Part shown: positions 53,322-63,807 of the stretch, one piece after another | Layout of the letters: every line of letters starts with the position of its first letter | Position numbering within the stretch: the stretch's first letter is position 1 | The notes under the pieces: model-generated | Told to the model about the DNA's origin: nothing | What the model saw: the letters and a program-made list of their open reading frames with translations, nothing else | Database searches by the model: none | Made by a program: the position numbers and the translations under genes | Source of the DNA: Meiothermus sp. | GTDB lineage: Bacteria > Deinococcota > Deinococci > Deinococcales > Thermaceae | Assembly: GCF_026004055.1 (NCBI RefSeq) | Contig: NZ_BPIJ01000002.1 | Span: 683,803-747,802 of the forward strand | Reading direction: 5' to 3' | Length of the DNA stretch: 64,000 nucleotides

Positions 53322-54602
53322 ATGCGCAAGCTTTTTGGATGGGGAACTGTATTGCCGGGTTTGCTCCTTGTCGCTGGCGTTCTGCTTGCATCGTGTGGCT
53401 CCGACAGCCAAAACAACCAAAGCCGCCAACCTTTGCGCCTGACACTCCGCTTCGATCCAGGCTATGTGGATGAGCCCTACAGCACCGCCCTCACCGCAGA
53501 CGGGGGAATACGACCTTATAAGCTCACCCTCGAGGGCAACCTGCCCAAAGGCCTTGTCTACAGCAGTGGGCGCATCAGCGGAACCCCGCAGGAGACGGGT
53601 AGCTTCGAGCTTACCATTAGCGTAGAAGACGCCAATCTCTCCAACCGTACCCAGAAAGTTACCCTGACCATTGGGGAAACCCCGCCTCCCCGGCTCGACC
53701 AGGTCTTTCCCCTGGCCGAAGTCTCCGACCCCTTTCCCTATCTGTTCCGGGTGCGCAACCGCGAGGCCAGGGGCTTCCAGGCCCAAATTCCCCTCAAAGA
53801 CCTCAAAGCCACCCTGGATAGCTTCAAGGCCGATGCCAACGTGCTCTATGTGCTTCGCTACGACGAGGAGAAGGGCCTTTTAGACATTGACGCGGCCTTT
53901 ACTGGCCCACGCAAAGACTTCGAGGCCTTTCGCTTTACCGCGGTTCCTCTGCCCGAGAAAAAAGTCCGACCCGAGCTAAGCTTCCGCGAGACCCGGGTGG
54001 CCTTCTACGACAAGAACGGCAAGCTGGCGGGCAACGCCCAAGCCATCGAACGGGTGAGCACCCAGGGGCGCTACAAGTACAGCGACCTCGAGGCCATCGC
54101 GCGCAACTGGGGCCGCCGCCTGACCCCACCCCAAGGCCCGGCTGCCAACCCGCCGAGCCCTGCTCCGGCCACCGAGAACCAAGCCGCTAACCCTCCTGGC
54201 ACCAGCGAACCCGCACCCCCCAGCCCAGCACAGCCCCCTCAACCTGGGCAAGCGCAGCCACCCCAACCTGGGCAAGCGCAGCCCACCCAACCTGGGCAGG
54301 CACAGCCCACCCCACCTCCAGCCCAACCTGGCCCCGCCTCACCCCCAGAGGGTCAGCCTGCGCCGGCCCCATCCCCCGAGGCCCAAAAGCTCGAGGGCGA
54401 TCTCAACAGCGATGGCGTGGTAGATCAAAAAGACCTGGAACAGCTGCGCTCCTCCTATGCCTGGGCCGGTGTAAGCGCCGGACAGGCCCCGCCACCCGCC
54501 AACCAGCGCACCCCCACCCCGTCCGGCGGAACCCCTGGCTCGAGTTCTGGTGGCTCCAGCCCTGGCGACGAGGAGAACCCCGATAGCTCAGAAGGCAAGT
54601 GA
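53322..54602 (+). CDS. Lipoprotein with Ig-like domain, Pro-rich repeats and a dockerin-like Ca2+ loop
   Basis: A 426-residue secreted protein. It starts MRKLFGWGTVLPGLLLVAG then VLLASC, a lipobox, so the Cys is lipidated. Residues ~40-120 are a He_PIG-type Ig-like fold (GYVDEPYSTALTADGGIRPY; ISGTPQETGSFELTI). The later region has four proline-rich PQPGQAQ-type repeats (24-bp DNA unit near 54234-54310), then EGDLNSDGVVDQKDLEQLRSSY, a single dockerin/EF-hand-like loop (DLNSDGVVD). The end is Ser/Gly/Pro-rich (GGTPGSSSGGSSPGD). ATG 53298 is a possible earlier start. It precedes the DUF1175 and macroglobulin genes and may be a surface partner. Confidence 0.82.
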   Translation: MRKLFGWGTVLPGLLLVAGVLLASCGSDSQNNQSRQPLRLTLRFDPGYVDEPYSTALTADGGIRPYKLTLEGNLPKGLVYSSGRISGTPQETGSFELTISVEDANLSNRTQKVTLTIGETPPPRLDQVFPLAEVSDPFPYLFRVRNREARGFQAQIPLKDLKATLDSFKADANVLYVLRYDEEKGLLDIDAAFTGPRKDFEAFRFTAVPLPEKKVRPELSFRETRVAFYDKNGKLAGNAQAIERVSTQGRYKYSDLEAIARNWGRRLTPPQGPAANPPSPAPATENQAANPPGTSEPAPPSPAQPPQPGQAQPPQPGQAQPTQPGQAQPTPPPAQPGPASPPEGQPAPAPSPEAQKLEGDLNSDGVVDQKDLEQLRSSYAWAGVSAGQAPPPANQRTPTPSGGTPGSSSGGSSPGDEENPDSSEGK

Positions 54603-54671
54603 ATAAAATCGGCGTTCGGTGCAGCTATCTTTGTATGACCGGGCCCCAAAACCCTCTACCTTGATTTGCCC

Positions 54672-54703
54672 CCGGTAGCTCGATATTTGTGAAGAGCGCT
54701 CTA
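54672..54703. repeat. Solitary end of a family D element
   Basis: Matches the last ~32 bp of family D (GCTCGATATTTGTGAAGAG, then CGCTCTA) with no other D sequence nearby. It lies in the 160-bp gap between the lipoprotein and DUF1175 genes. Confidence 0.65.
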
Positions 54704-54761
54704 CATGACAAGCAAATAAAGTGACCAGGCCACTTGGCTCGCGCTACAATCGGTACTAAAT

Positions 54762-55505
54762 ATGGCGCATTGGGCCAAAAGACTTTGGGCGGGGGGGCTT
54801 CTAGGGCTCATGGGTTTAGTGCTGGCCACATCCCTCAGTCCGGCCCCACCCGACCTCTCCGACCTCGACCAGGACGGCTATCCCGATGTGGCCGAGTTCC
54901 ATAGCACCGCCCAGCGCGAGGCTTTTCTGGCGTGGTTTGCAGCCATTGCCGAGGCCCAGTTCACCGCCCCCTCGCCGGCCTGGCCCGCCGAGGCGCAGGA
55001 CTGTTCCGGCCTGCTGCGCTTTGCCTTTGTGGAGGCTCTGAAGCCCAAAACCCCGGACTGGTTTCAGAAGTTCCCCTACCTGCCCAAGGTGCAGGCCCCG
55101 CCCCTGGGCACGTTTCCCTTGCCGCAGATTGGCCGCGCAGTCTTTCGGGTGGCCCCCGGGCCCTACCGCCCCGACGATGTACGAGAGGGTCGGCTGGTGG
55201 GCTGGACCAGCGCCATGTACCTGATGTGGTACTCGAGCGTCCCCTTAGGCCGCACCCCGGACAAAGCCCGGCGCGGCGATCTGCTCTTTTTCGTGCGCCC
55301 CCTGGCCAAAGGCTCGGCCTACCACAGCATGGTCTACCTGGGGAACGGCCTGGTGGTCTACCACACCGGCTACGCCCCCTCGGAAGGCGGGGAGGTGCGG
55401 CTGGTGAGCCTCAAAACCCTGAACCAGCACCCCCAGAAATACTGGCACCCCAGGCCCGAGAACCCCTATTTTCTGGGGTTTTATCGTTGGAAAATCGTGC
55501 ATTAG
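54762..55505 (+). CDS. DUF1175 (YfaT-like) secreted protein
   Basis: A 247-residue exported protein: signal segment LWAGGLLGLMGLVLATSLS, then DLDQDGYPDVAEFHS (an EF-hand-type Ca2+ loop), AQDCSGLLRFAFVEAL, and GSAYHSMVYLGNGLVVYHTG. The DCSG...H arrangement resembles the Cys and His of NlpC/P60-type peptidases, which suggests DUF1175 is a cell-wall peptidase-like protein. In E. coli, YfaT is encoded beside the alpha-2-macroglobulin YfaS and here the same neighbour follows. A −10-like TACAAT lies 11 bp before the ATG. Ends PYFLGFYRWKIV. Confidence 0.85.
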   Translation: MAHWAKRLWAGGLLGLMGLVLATSLSPAPPDLSDLDQDGYPDVAEFHSTAQREAFLAWFAAIAEAQFTAPSPAWPAEAQDCSGLLRFAFVEALKPKTPDWFQKFPYLPKVQAPPLGTFPLPQIGRAVFRVAPGPYRPDDVREGRLVGWTSAMYLMWYSSVPLGRTPDKARRGDLLFFVRPLAKGSAYHSMVYLGNGLVVYHTGYAPSEGGEVRLVSLKTLNQHPQKYWHPRPENPYFLGFYRWKIVH

Positions 55506-55634
55506 CCCATCCCATCCGGAGGCCCCATGAGACCCCATCCCCAGTCCGCGCTCGCCCCTCCTGCCGAACCACTGCCCACGAAACGGTACAAGTGGCATGC
55601 AAAAAATCGGGAATTCGCACCTAGATGAGGTGGT

Positions 55635-58600
55635 ATGAAAAGCAAACATTTAGAGGGTCTGAAGCGCTTTATTCAAGCTGGGATAGGGTTGCTGGGGTTG
55701 GTCTTGATGGGCCTGCTTCCCAGCTCGGCCCAGCGCCAGGAACCCCAGTTGTATGGGGGCGGCACCTATAGTCCCACCCAGCCGGTACAGCTGGAGTATT
55801 ACCTGCCGGGGGGCGGCAGCAGCCAGATCCGCCTCCTGCGGATTCAAAACCCCGAGAAGGTGGTGGAGCTGGGGGGGCCGCGCGATTTTCAGCGCACCCG
55901 CGAGCTCAGTTTGTCGCCGGTGCGAACCGTGCCGGTCTTTCGCACCCGTAATAACCCCTACGGCAACGTGACGATTGGGCGCTTGCCCGAAGGGTTGTAC
56001 CTGGCCCAGATTGGCACCCCACGCCCCACCTCGGCCACTTTGGTGCTGGTGACCAACCTGGGGCTGGTGGTCAAGTCCGACCCACAGAGCCTGCTGGTCT
56101 ACACCGCCAGCCTGAACAATGGGCAGCCCCGCACTGCCCAAATTTTCGTTTCACAGGACAAGCGCATCGTGCAGCAGGTGCGGGCCGAGGGCGGGCTGGC
56201 GCAGTTCCGCAGCAACCTGAAGAACGCCGACAATCTAAATCTATTTGTGGCTGCCCGCTCGGGCGCCTCCTGGGCTTTTAGCAGCGCCTACTGGCGAAGC
56301 TGGAACCAGGAGCAAAACCGGGTCTACCTGGTTACCGACCGCCCGGTCTACCGCCCCGGCCATACCGTGTTTTTCAAGGGAACGGCCCGCAGCGCAAGCG
56401 GCCTGCACCCCATCGCGGGCCGGCCGGTGGAAGTGGTGGTGCGCGACTACGACGATACCGAGGTGTTTTCGGGCCGCTTCACCACCGATGCCTACGGCAG
56501 CTTTAGCGGGCAGTTTCGGGTGGGCCTGGATGCGCGGCTGGGCACCTATACGCTGGTGGCCCGGCTGGGGGGTGAGGAGCATTCGGGCGAGTTCGAGGTG
56601 CAGGAGTTTGTCAAGCCCGAGTATCGGGTCAGCGTAAGCGCGGAGAAAAAGGTAGCGGTGCAGGGGGAGAAGGCCCGCTTTGTGGTGAAGGGAGAGTACC
56701 TGTTTGGCGGCCCGGTCTCGGGGGGCAGGGTGAGTTACTCCATCATCCAGCGGCCCTACTACCGCTTTGCGTACACCTCGAGCTTTGGCTTCTACCAGAA
56801 CGACGAATTTGAGGATTTTTACGAGGGCAAGATCATAGAGCGGGGCGAGGGGCGGCTCAATGCCCAGGGGGAGCTGGTGGTGGAGGTGCCCCTGAAGCCC
56901 GAGGCCGAGGACTACCGGCTGACCCTCGAGGTCGGCGTGACCGACGAGGCCGGACGCGAAATTAGCGGAACCGGCTTCATCACCGCCTACCGCTCGGGGA
57001 TTGTGTTGGACATCCAGACCGACCGGTATGCCTACCAGACCCAGGACACCCTGGTTGCGACCGTGCGGGCCGAAGACTTGGAGGGCCACCCCGTTTCGGT
57101 GCCCTTTACCCTGACCGCTAGCCGCGCCTACTGGGTGCGGGGCCAGGGGGAGCAACGCGAGCGCACCCTGCGCCTGCAAGGCCGCACCGATGCCAGGGGC
57201 CAGGCCACCGTGCGCCTTAGGCTGCCCAAGCAAGGCGCCTATGCGCTGGAGGTGGAGGCCCGCGATGGGGCCGGACGGGCCACCCGTGCCGAGGAACAGA
57301 TCTGGGTCTCGGATGGTTCGTCCTGGTTTTGGGACTACAAAAGCCTGAAGATTACCCCGGACAAGCTCGAGTACAAAACAGGCGAGACCGCCCGCTTTGT
57401 GGTGCAGTTGCCGGTCTCGGACGGCTGGGCGCTGGTGAACCTGGAAGGGGAGCGCCTGGCCCGGCCCGAGATTGTGCGCTTTAGGGGCTCCACCTTCACC
57501 TACGAACTAAAGCTCACCCCGGAGATGGCCCCCAACGGCTACCTCTCGGTCACCATCCTGGGCCAGGGGGAATACTACAGCGAGGTAGCGGGCTTTTTGC
57601 TGCCGCCCAGCGAGAAATTCCTGAACGTAGCCATCGCCTCCGACCAACCCACCTACAAGCCCGGCGAGACCGCCACCTACCGCCTGACGGTGACCGATGC
57701 CCAGGGCCGCCCGGTGAAAAGCCAGGTGACGGTGGGGCTGGTGGACGAGGCTATCTACCTGGTGCGCCCCGAGAAAGCCCCGGACATCCGCGGCTTCTTC
57801 TGGGCCCTCAAGAACAACGTGGTGGGCACCCAGACCGCCGGAGGCTACTACTTCGGCAATGTGGCCCCTACCCCCAGCGCGGCGGCCCGGGCTCCCATGG
57901 ACAAGGCCGTCTTCGGGCAGGCCAAAGAGTCGGCCGCCCAGCCCCAGGTGCGTGAGGACTTCCGCGATACCATCCTCTGGCTACCCAGCGTGGAGACGAA
58001 CGAGCAGGGTGAGGTCACCATAGAGGCTAAGCTTCCCGACAACCTGACCCAGTGGCGCCTGACCGCCCGGGCTATTTCGCTCTTTGATACCGTGGGGCAG
58101 GCCACCCAGACCGTCACCACCACCCTGCCCGTCATTGCCCGGCTCAGCACTCCGCGCTTCCTGATTCGGGGGGACGAGGCCACCCTGCGGGTGATCGGGC
58201 AGAACAACCTGAACGAAGACCAGGCGGGGCAGCTAAGGCTCGAGGCCGCCGGTCTCAGCTTACTTACCCCCCCCACCACCTTGGCCCAGCTCCCCGCCGG
58301 GGGCCGAGCCGCGGCGGGCTACCGGGTGCGGGCCGACCAGAGCGGTAGCGCCACCCTGCAAGCCTCGGCCCTTACCCCCGCGGCCTCGGATGCCCTGCGT
58401 ACCCGGCTCTCCATCTTCCCCAAAGGGCTCAAGCAGGAGCTGGGCTGGGCCGCTCAGTCCGGCGATGCCTGGGCTTTTACCTTGCCCGAGGGCACCGACC
58501 TCTCGCAAACCCAGGGCAAGCTCTACCTCACCCCCTCGCTGGCCGCTGCCGTCACCCCGGCCCTGGGGTATCTGGCCGGGTATCCCTACGGCTGCTCCGA

Positions 58601-60107
58601 GCAGACCATGAGCCGCTTCCTGCCCAGCGTGCTGGCCAAGCAAGCAGGCGACTTTGCCCAGTTGCCCGAGAATCTGGCAGCGGGCCTCGACGACTTTGTG
58701 GCCGCCGGGCTCAAACGCCTCTACGACTTCCAGCACGACGACGGCGGCTGGGGCTTCTGGCAAAACGACGCCTCCTCGGTCTACATCTCTTCGTACGTGC
58801 TCTCGGGGCTTTTACAGGCCCAGGAGGCCGGCTACGCGGTGCGGGAGGACGTGCTCAAGCGGGGCGTAGAGTACCTGCTCAAAACCCTGAACCGGCCCGA
58901 TGCCGACACCTATGCCGCAGACGCGGTGGCCTACGCAAGCTACGCTTTTGCCCTGGCCGGGAGCCGCTACCTGCGGCAGGGCTTCAGGCAGGGTTCCCTC
59001 CAGGCCAGCCTGCCCCGGCTGACCCGCGCCGCCTACCGTCAGGACAAGCTCGATTTCAGCTACCTGCAAGACTACCTCAAGCGCTCCGACCTGACCCCCT
59101 ACGGCCACGCCCTGATTGTGCTCGCCTACCAGCAAAACGGCGACACCGGCCTGGCCCAGACAGCCCTGGACGGCCTGCTACGCAAGCTGACCGAACGGGA
59201 GCGCAGCGCCTACTGGGAGGTGCGGGCCCCGCGCTTTGCCTGGAACGATGACCGCCTCGAGGCCACCGCCCGGGGTCTGGAAGCCTTGGCCAAACTGCGC
59301 CCGAACCACCCGGTGGTTCCCAAAATTGTGAACTGGCTGATGCAGGAGCGCAAAGGCGCCCGCTGGGTTTCCACCAAGGACACCGCCGCCGTGGTGGTGG
59401 CCGCACTGGCCCTGGCCAAAGCCACCGGCGAGCAACCCGGCGAGCAGGAGGTAGAGCTTTCGGTCAACGGACAAATCCAGACCCTGCGGGTGCCGGCCAA
59501 GGGCGCCGAACTGGCCCTGGAAGGCTTGCAGGTGGGGGCCAACGAAGTGCGGGTTACGAGCCAAAACCGCCTGTACCTGAGTGGCAGCGTGGCCTACTTC
59601 GAGGAACGCGAGTACCTGCAACCCGAGGCCCGGGGCCTGCGGGTAGCCCGCACCTACGAGAAGCTCACCCCCCGCTACGACGCCAAGGCCGAGCGCTTCG
59701 TCTTCGACCGTAGCCCGCTCAGTGGATCGCTGAAGGTGGGCGAGCTGCTGGTCGTGACCCTTACGGTGCGCCCCGAGCAGGGGGCGGTGCGGTATGTGGT
59801 GGTGGAGGAGCCTACCCCGGCGGGCCTGAGCGTGGTGGAAAACGACGACTCGTTCCGCATTGCCGGGGTGCGCTCCCGCTTTGGCGACGATTACTACGGT
59901 TGGAACTACTGGTTCGACGGGCGGGAGATCCGCGACCGGCAGGTGGAGTTCTTCTTCAGCTACCTGGAAGGCCCCGTCACCTTTACCTACGTCCTGCGGG
60001 CCGAGACCCCCGGCAACTTCACCGCGCTGCCCACCCTGGCCTGGATGATGTACGAGCCGGAGGTGCGGGGGGTGGGCACGGTACGGCAGGTGCGGGTGAG
60101 CGAGTAG
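55635..60107 (+). CDS. Bacterial alpha-2-macroglobulin with thioester motif
   Basis: A 1490-residue exported protein (signal peptide FIQAGIGLLGLVLMGLLPSS) with repeated macroglobulin domains, for example VYLVTDRPVYRPGHTVFFKG (MG2 motif, residues ~230) and KPEYRVSVSAEKKV. The A2M signature FRDTILWLPSVETNEQG is followed by LPDNLTQWRLTARA. The thioester motif YGCSEQTMSRFLPSV has Cys987-Ser-Glu-Gln990, so it can covalently trap proteases; the alpha/alpha thioester domain follows (DDGGWGFWQNDASSVYISSY). It is of the YfaS type, with adjacent YfaT-like gene. Anchoring by a lipobox is not evident. Role: protection against host or competitor proteases. Confidence 0.93.
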   Translation: MKSKHLEGLKRFIQAGIGLLGLVLMGLLPSSAQRQEPQLYGGGTYSPTQPVQLEYYLPGGGSSQIRLLRIQNPEKVVELGGPRDFQRTRELSLSPVRTVPVFRTRNNPYGNVTIGRLPEGLYLAQIGTPRPTSATLVLVTNLGLVVKSDPQSLLVYTASLNNGQPRTAQIFVSQDKRIVQQVRAEGGLAQFRSNLKNADNLNLFVAARSGASWAFSSAYWRSWNQEQNRVYLVTDRPVYRPGHTVFFKGTARSASGLHPIAGRPVEVVVRDYDDTEVFSGRFTTDAYGSFSGQFRVGLDARLGTYTLVARLGGEEHSGEFEVQEFVKPEYRVSVSAEKKVAVQGEKARFVVKGEYLFGGPVSGGRVSYSIIQRPYYRFAYTSSFGFYQNDEFEDFYEGKIIERGEGRLNAQGELVVEVPLKPEAEDYRLTLEVGVTDEAGREISGTGFITAYRSGIVLDIQTDRYAYQTQDTLVATVRAEDLEGHPVSVPFTLTASRAYWVRGQGEQRERTLRLQGRTDARGQATVRLRLPKQGAYALEVEARDGAGRATRAEEQIWVSDGSSWFWDYKSLKITPDKLEYKTGETARFVVQLPVSDGWALVNLEGERLARPEIVRFRGSTFTYELKLTPEMAPNGYLSVTILGQGEYYSEVAGFLLPPSEKFLNVAIASDQPTYKPGETATYRLTVTDAQGRPVKSQVTVGLVDEAIYLVRPEKAPDIRGFFWALKNNVVGTQTAGGYYFGNVAPTPSAAARAPMDKAVFGQAKESAAQPQVREDFRDTILWLPSVETNEQGEVTIEAKLPDNLTQWRLTARAISLFDTVGQATQTVTTTLPVIARLSTPRFLIRGDEATLRVIGQNNLNEDQAGQLRLEAAGLSLLTPPTTLAQLPAGGRAAAGYRVRADQSGSATLQASALTPAASDALRTRLSIFPKGLKQELGWAAQSGDAWAFTLPEGTDLSQTQGKLYLTPSLAAAVTPALGYLAGYPYGCSEQTMSRFLPSVLAKQAGDFAQLPENLAAGLDDFVAAGLKRLYDFQHDDGGWGFWQNDASSVYISSYVLSGLLQAQEAGYAVREDVLKRGVEYLLKTLNRPDADTYAADAVAYASYAFALAGSRYLRQGFRQGSLQASLPRLTRAAYRQDKLDFSYLQDYLKRSDLTPYGHALIVLAYQQNGDTGLAQTALDGLLRKLTERERSAYWEVRAPRFAWNDDRLEATARGLEALAKLRPNHPVVPKIVNWLMQERKGARWVSTKDTAAVVVAALALAKATGEQPGEQEVELSVNGQIQTLRVPAKGAELALEGLQVGANEVRVTSQNRLYLSGSVAYFEEREYLQPEARGLRVARTYEKLTPRYDAKAERFVFDRSPLSGSLKVGELLVVTLTVRPEQGAVRYVVVEEPTPAGLSVVENDDSFRIAGVRSRFGDDYYGWNYWFDGREIRDRQVEFFFSYLEGPVTFTYVLRAETPGNFTALPTLAWMMYEPEVRGVGTVRQVRVSE

Positions 60108-60233
60108 CGGTGTGGGGGGGCCTCGAGCGCAAAATGAGACCTACGCAGTGTGCAGTTGTACCCACTCCTACGCGATAGGCTCGCGCCCTGCCGGGCCTCG
60201 AGCTTCACGCCAGGGAGGGGAGAGGGTCGTGCA

Positions 60234-60884
60234 ATGAAGGCCTCTATTCCTCGCCCTCGCGCGCCCACTCCGCTGCCGGTGTGGCTGATCGCAGTCTGGT
60301 TGGTCGTCCTGACCCCAGCCCTGGCACAGAACTGGCAAACCGCACAGGCCCCCGGCTTCGTGGTACGGTACGTCGGGAGGGCGGACGCCCTTCACTTGCC
60401 CGATGTGTTCAGGGTTTTGCAGAAAGCCCGGCAAGATTTACAAACTATGGGCCTCTCCCTACCGCCCATAGTGCGGGTGGTCATCCACCCCAACCTGAAG
60501 TCCTATACAGCCTCGACGCGGCTGCCGTGGTTTGTGCTGGCCGCCGCCCACCGAAGCAAAAACCAGATTGATAGCCAGCGCCTGCGGGTTCTACGGGAGC
60601 GGGGAACCTTAGAACGCACCCTGCGCCACGAGCTCTTTCACCTGGCCCAGCCCGAGGGCTGGCCGCGCTGGAAAGCCGAGGGGATGGCCATGCGCTTTGC
60701 GGGTGAGCAGCCGGTCGCCAGGCCCCTCGAGGCCATTACCGAGGCCGAGCTCGAGCGCCTGCTAACCAACCCACCCGACCGAGAGACCCTTCGCCGGGCC
60801 ATGGCCACCGCCTATCGCTGGACAAGTCGGCTGGTTAGGTCGATAATCAATGGTCTATCGGCCATAGACCATCGGCGCAATTGA
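60234..60884 (+). CDS. Exported HExxH metallopeptidase-like protein (peptidase MA type)
   Basis: A 216-residue protein with a signal segment (LPVWLIAVWLVVLTPALAQ) and the zinc motif TLRHELFHLAQPEGW (HExxH), then PRWKAEGMAMRFAG, the downstream P-x-W-x-x-EG of gluzincin peptidase-MA proteins. The N-terminal VIHPNLKSYTASTRLPWFV is family-like. ATG 60234 is preferred over the longer frame, with GAGAGGGTCGTGCA before it. It is co-oriented with the macroglobulin 127 bp upstream; such proteases are plausibly part of the same envelope defence or remodelling system. Not established. Confidence 0.72.
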   Translation: MKASIPRPRAPTPLPVWLIAVWLVVLTPALAQNWQTAQAPGFVVRYVGRADALHLPDVFRVLQKARQDLQTMGLSLPPIVRVVIHPNLKSYTASTRLPWFVLAAAHRSKNQIDSQRLRVLRERGTLERTLRHELFHLAQPEGWPRWKAEGMAMRFAGEQPVARPLEAITEAELERLLTNPPDRETLRRAMATAYRWTSRLVRSIINGLSAIDHRRN

Positions 60885-62249
<1,365 letters not shown>

Positions 62250-62351
62250 TTTCAACTTCCTCCGGCCTGTTTGTGGAATACGGTGGCAGGTCAGCCCACA
62301 CAGACAGCGCAAATCATACCAAGTTTGGATAGAGAGGCTTCCAAAAGCCAG

Positions 62352-62738
62352 TGGTCTGGTAACAAAGTATGTGATGCCGGCCTTCTCTTGTCATTGCGAG
62401 CATTTGCAGGATGCGAAGCAATCCAGAGCTGACTCCCACGAAATCCGGATTGCTTCGTCGGCGGGGGCCTCCTCGCAATGACAAGGGGGTCATACCGGAT
62501 TCAAAAAGATAGTCTTCAGAACAAACAACCCGGATGGTTATCTTTTTGAATCCTAGAGCACACCCCTCCCTGACGGTCGGCGAAAAAAACGTCTCCCTTC
62601 CAAGGGGCGGTATCGCCCTCCGCTACGCGGATAACTTCGGTCGGGTTAGTTTGTCACCGTTCGGTGACAAACTAACCGAATCTGGTATCACATTTGGACT
62701 TGTAAGGGCAAAGTGACGAAAATCAGATTACCAGACCA
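62352..62738. repeat. Family C element with family A inserted (C2)
   Basis: Ends TGGTCTGGTAAC and TTACCAGACCA, flanked by CCAG and CTAG (one mismatch from a YTAR duplication). Contains TTGTCATTGCGAGC, GATGCGAAGCAATCCAG and inverted GGATTGCTTCGTC, CCTCGCAATGACAAG. A family A element is nested at 62493-62687. The right end abuts family B through CTAG, giving a palindromic junction CCAGACCACTAGTGGTCTGG. Confidence 0.82.
62493..62687. repeat. MITE-like family A element (A7), 195 bp, TSD TCA
   Basis: From TACCGGATTC to GAATCTGGTA, flanked by TCA (62490-62492, 62688-62690). Its stems are of the TTTGTCACC/GGTGACAAA subtype, like A3, with a GTTC loop. Confidence 0.93.
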
Positions 62739-62742
62739 CTAG

Positions 62743-63080
62743 TGGTCTGGTAACTAAATTTCCGAAGTTTTGTACCGCACACCGAATACATCGTTGTAGA
62801 GATTCCATCCCACTTCGGCCCCCGAGATGGCCTAAAAACGCCCTCCCTACCGCGTAGGGAGGGTGGGGGAGGGTATCAGGCAAGGCCCCCAATCCGCTGG
62901 GTGAAGGGCCAGGTCAGCCACCCCACCTGGCCTCCCCTACGCAGTAGGGGAGGGAAGGGGCGAAGCGGGGTGGGGTGCTTTTTGCATGACCGTACAGGCA
63001 AGGCACCGAAGGCCCAGGTTTACGAGACACGGCGCGTTCTGAAGGCTAAACCCCATACTGCGTATTTTGTTACCAGACCA
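62743..63080. repeat. MITE-like family B element (B3), 338 bp, TSD CTAG
   Basis: Same length as B1 and B2. Flanked by CTAG at 62739-62742 and 63081-63084. Ends TGGTCTGGTAAC and GTTACCAGACCA. Confidence 0.93.
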
Positions 63081-63082
63081 CT

Positions 63083-63218
63083 AGAGCGGTTCCCACGAAT
63101 AGTCCCTACGGCGGTTTTTGCTGTAGGGACTACAATACGAGCCACCGCGTGGGCCCTTTTGGTGAGAACCGCGATAGAAAGACCTTCAAAGCACCCGATA
63201 TTCGTGGGAGGCCGCTCT
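63083..63218. repeat. 136-bp inverted-repeat element E
   Basis: Ends AGAGCGGTTCCCACGAATA and TATTCGTGGGAGGCCGCTCT are near-perfect inverted repeats. An internal GTCCCTAC ... GTAGGGAC hairpin is present. A partial inverted copy lies at 49411-49506. It fills the space between family B and nrdR. Confidence 0.7.
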
Positions 63219-63221
63219 GGT

Positions 63222-63746
63222 TCAGACCGTTCCTAGCTTGGCCTCGTCGGCCAGATTGAGGGCATCCTCATCTTCGGCCTTGTGTGCTTTTTTGCCCTTG
63301 CCGGGTTTGCGATCCAGCTTGCGCACCTCTTCGATAAAGTTTTCCAGGCTGTCAAACTCGCGGTAGACCGAGGCGAAGCGGATGTAGGCCACCGGATCCA
63401 GTTCTTTCAAGAATGCCAGGGAGCGCAGCCCGATCTCCTCGGAGGTAATTTCCATTTCCTTGACCGTGTCCTCAAAGCCAAAGGCAAACTCCTGCAATAC
63501 CTCGGGGTCAATGGGGCGTTTCTGAGCGGCCAGGCTCAGGCCGCGCAGCAGCTTGTTGGGGTCGAAGGTCTCTTTGCGCCCCGAACGCTTGATCACGAGC
63601 AAAGGCTCCACCTGGGCCCGCTCGTAGGTAGTAAAGCGACGTTTGCAAGCCGGACACTCCCGGCGGCGGCGAATGACCGAGCCCTCGTCGGAAGGACGCG
63701 AATCCAGCACGCGGCTATCGGGGTTTCCACAAAATGGGCAGTTCAT
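63222..63746 (-). CDS. nrdR: NrdR transcriptional repressor
   Basis: A 174-residue NrdR: the zinc ribbon MNCPFCGNPDSRVLDSRPS and CPACKRRFTTYER (four Cys), then an ATP-cone (LLVIKRSGRKETFDPNKLLRG). It represses ribonucleotide reductase genes in response to dATP/ATP. The C-terminal ~25 residues (RKPGKGKKAHKAEDEDALNL) are a charged tail beyond the usual ~150. ATG 63746 is chosen by homology; a longer in-frame codon is spurious. Confidence 0.95.
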   Translation of the reverse strand: MNCPFCGNPDSRVLDSRPSDEGSVIRRRRECPACKRRFTTYERAQVEPLLVIKRSGRKETFDPNKLLRGLSLAAQKRPIDPEVLQEFAFGFEDTVKEMEITSEEIGLRSLAFLKELDPVAYIRFASVYREFDSLENFIEEVRKLDRKPGKGKKAHKAEDEDALNLADEAKLGTV

Positions 63747-63807
63747 AGGCTGTGCCCCAGAGAGCCAGAAGCATAGCACCGAAAGCCATTTCCGCTCTCT
63801 GCCCTCC

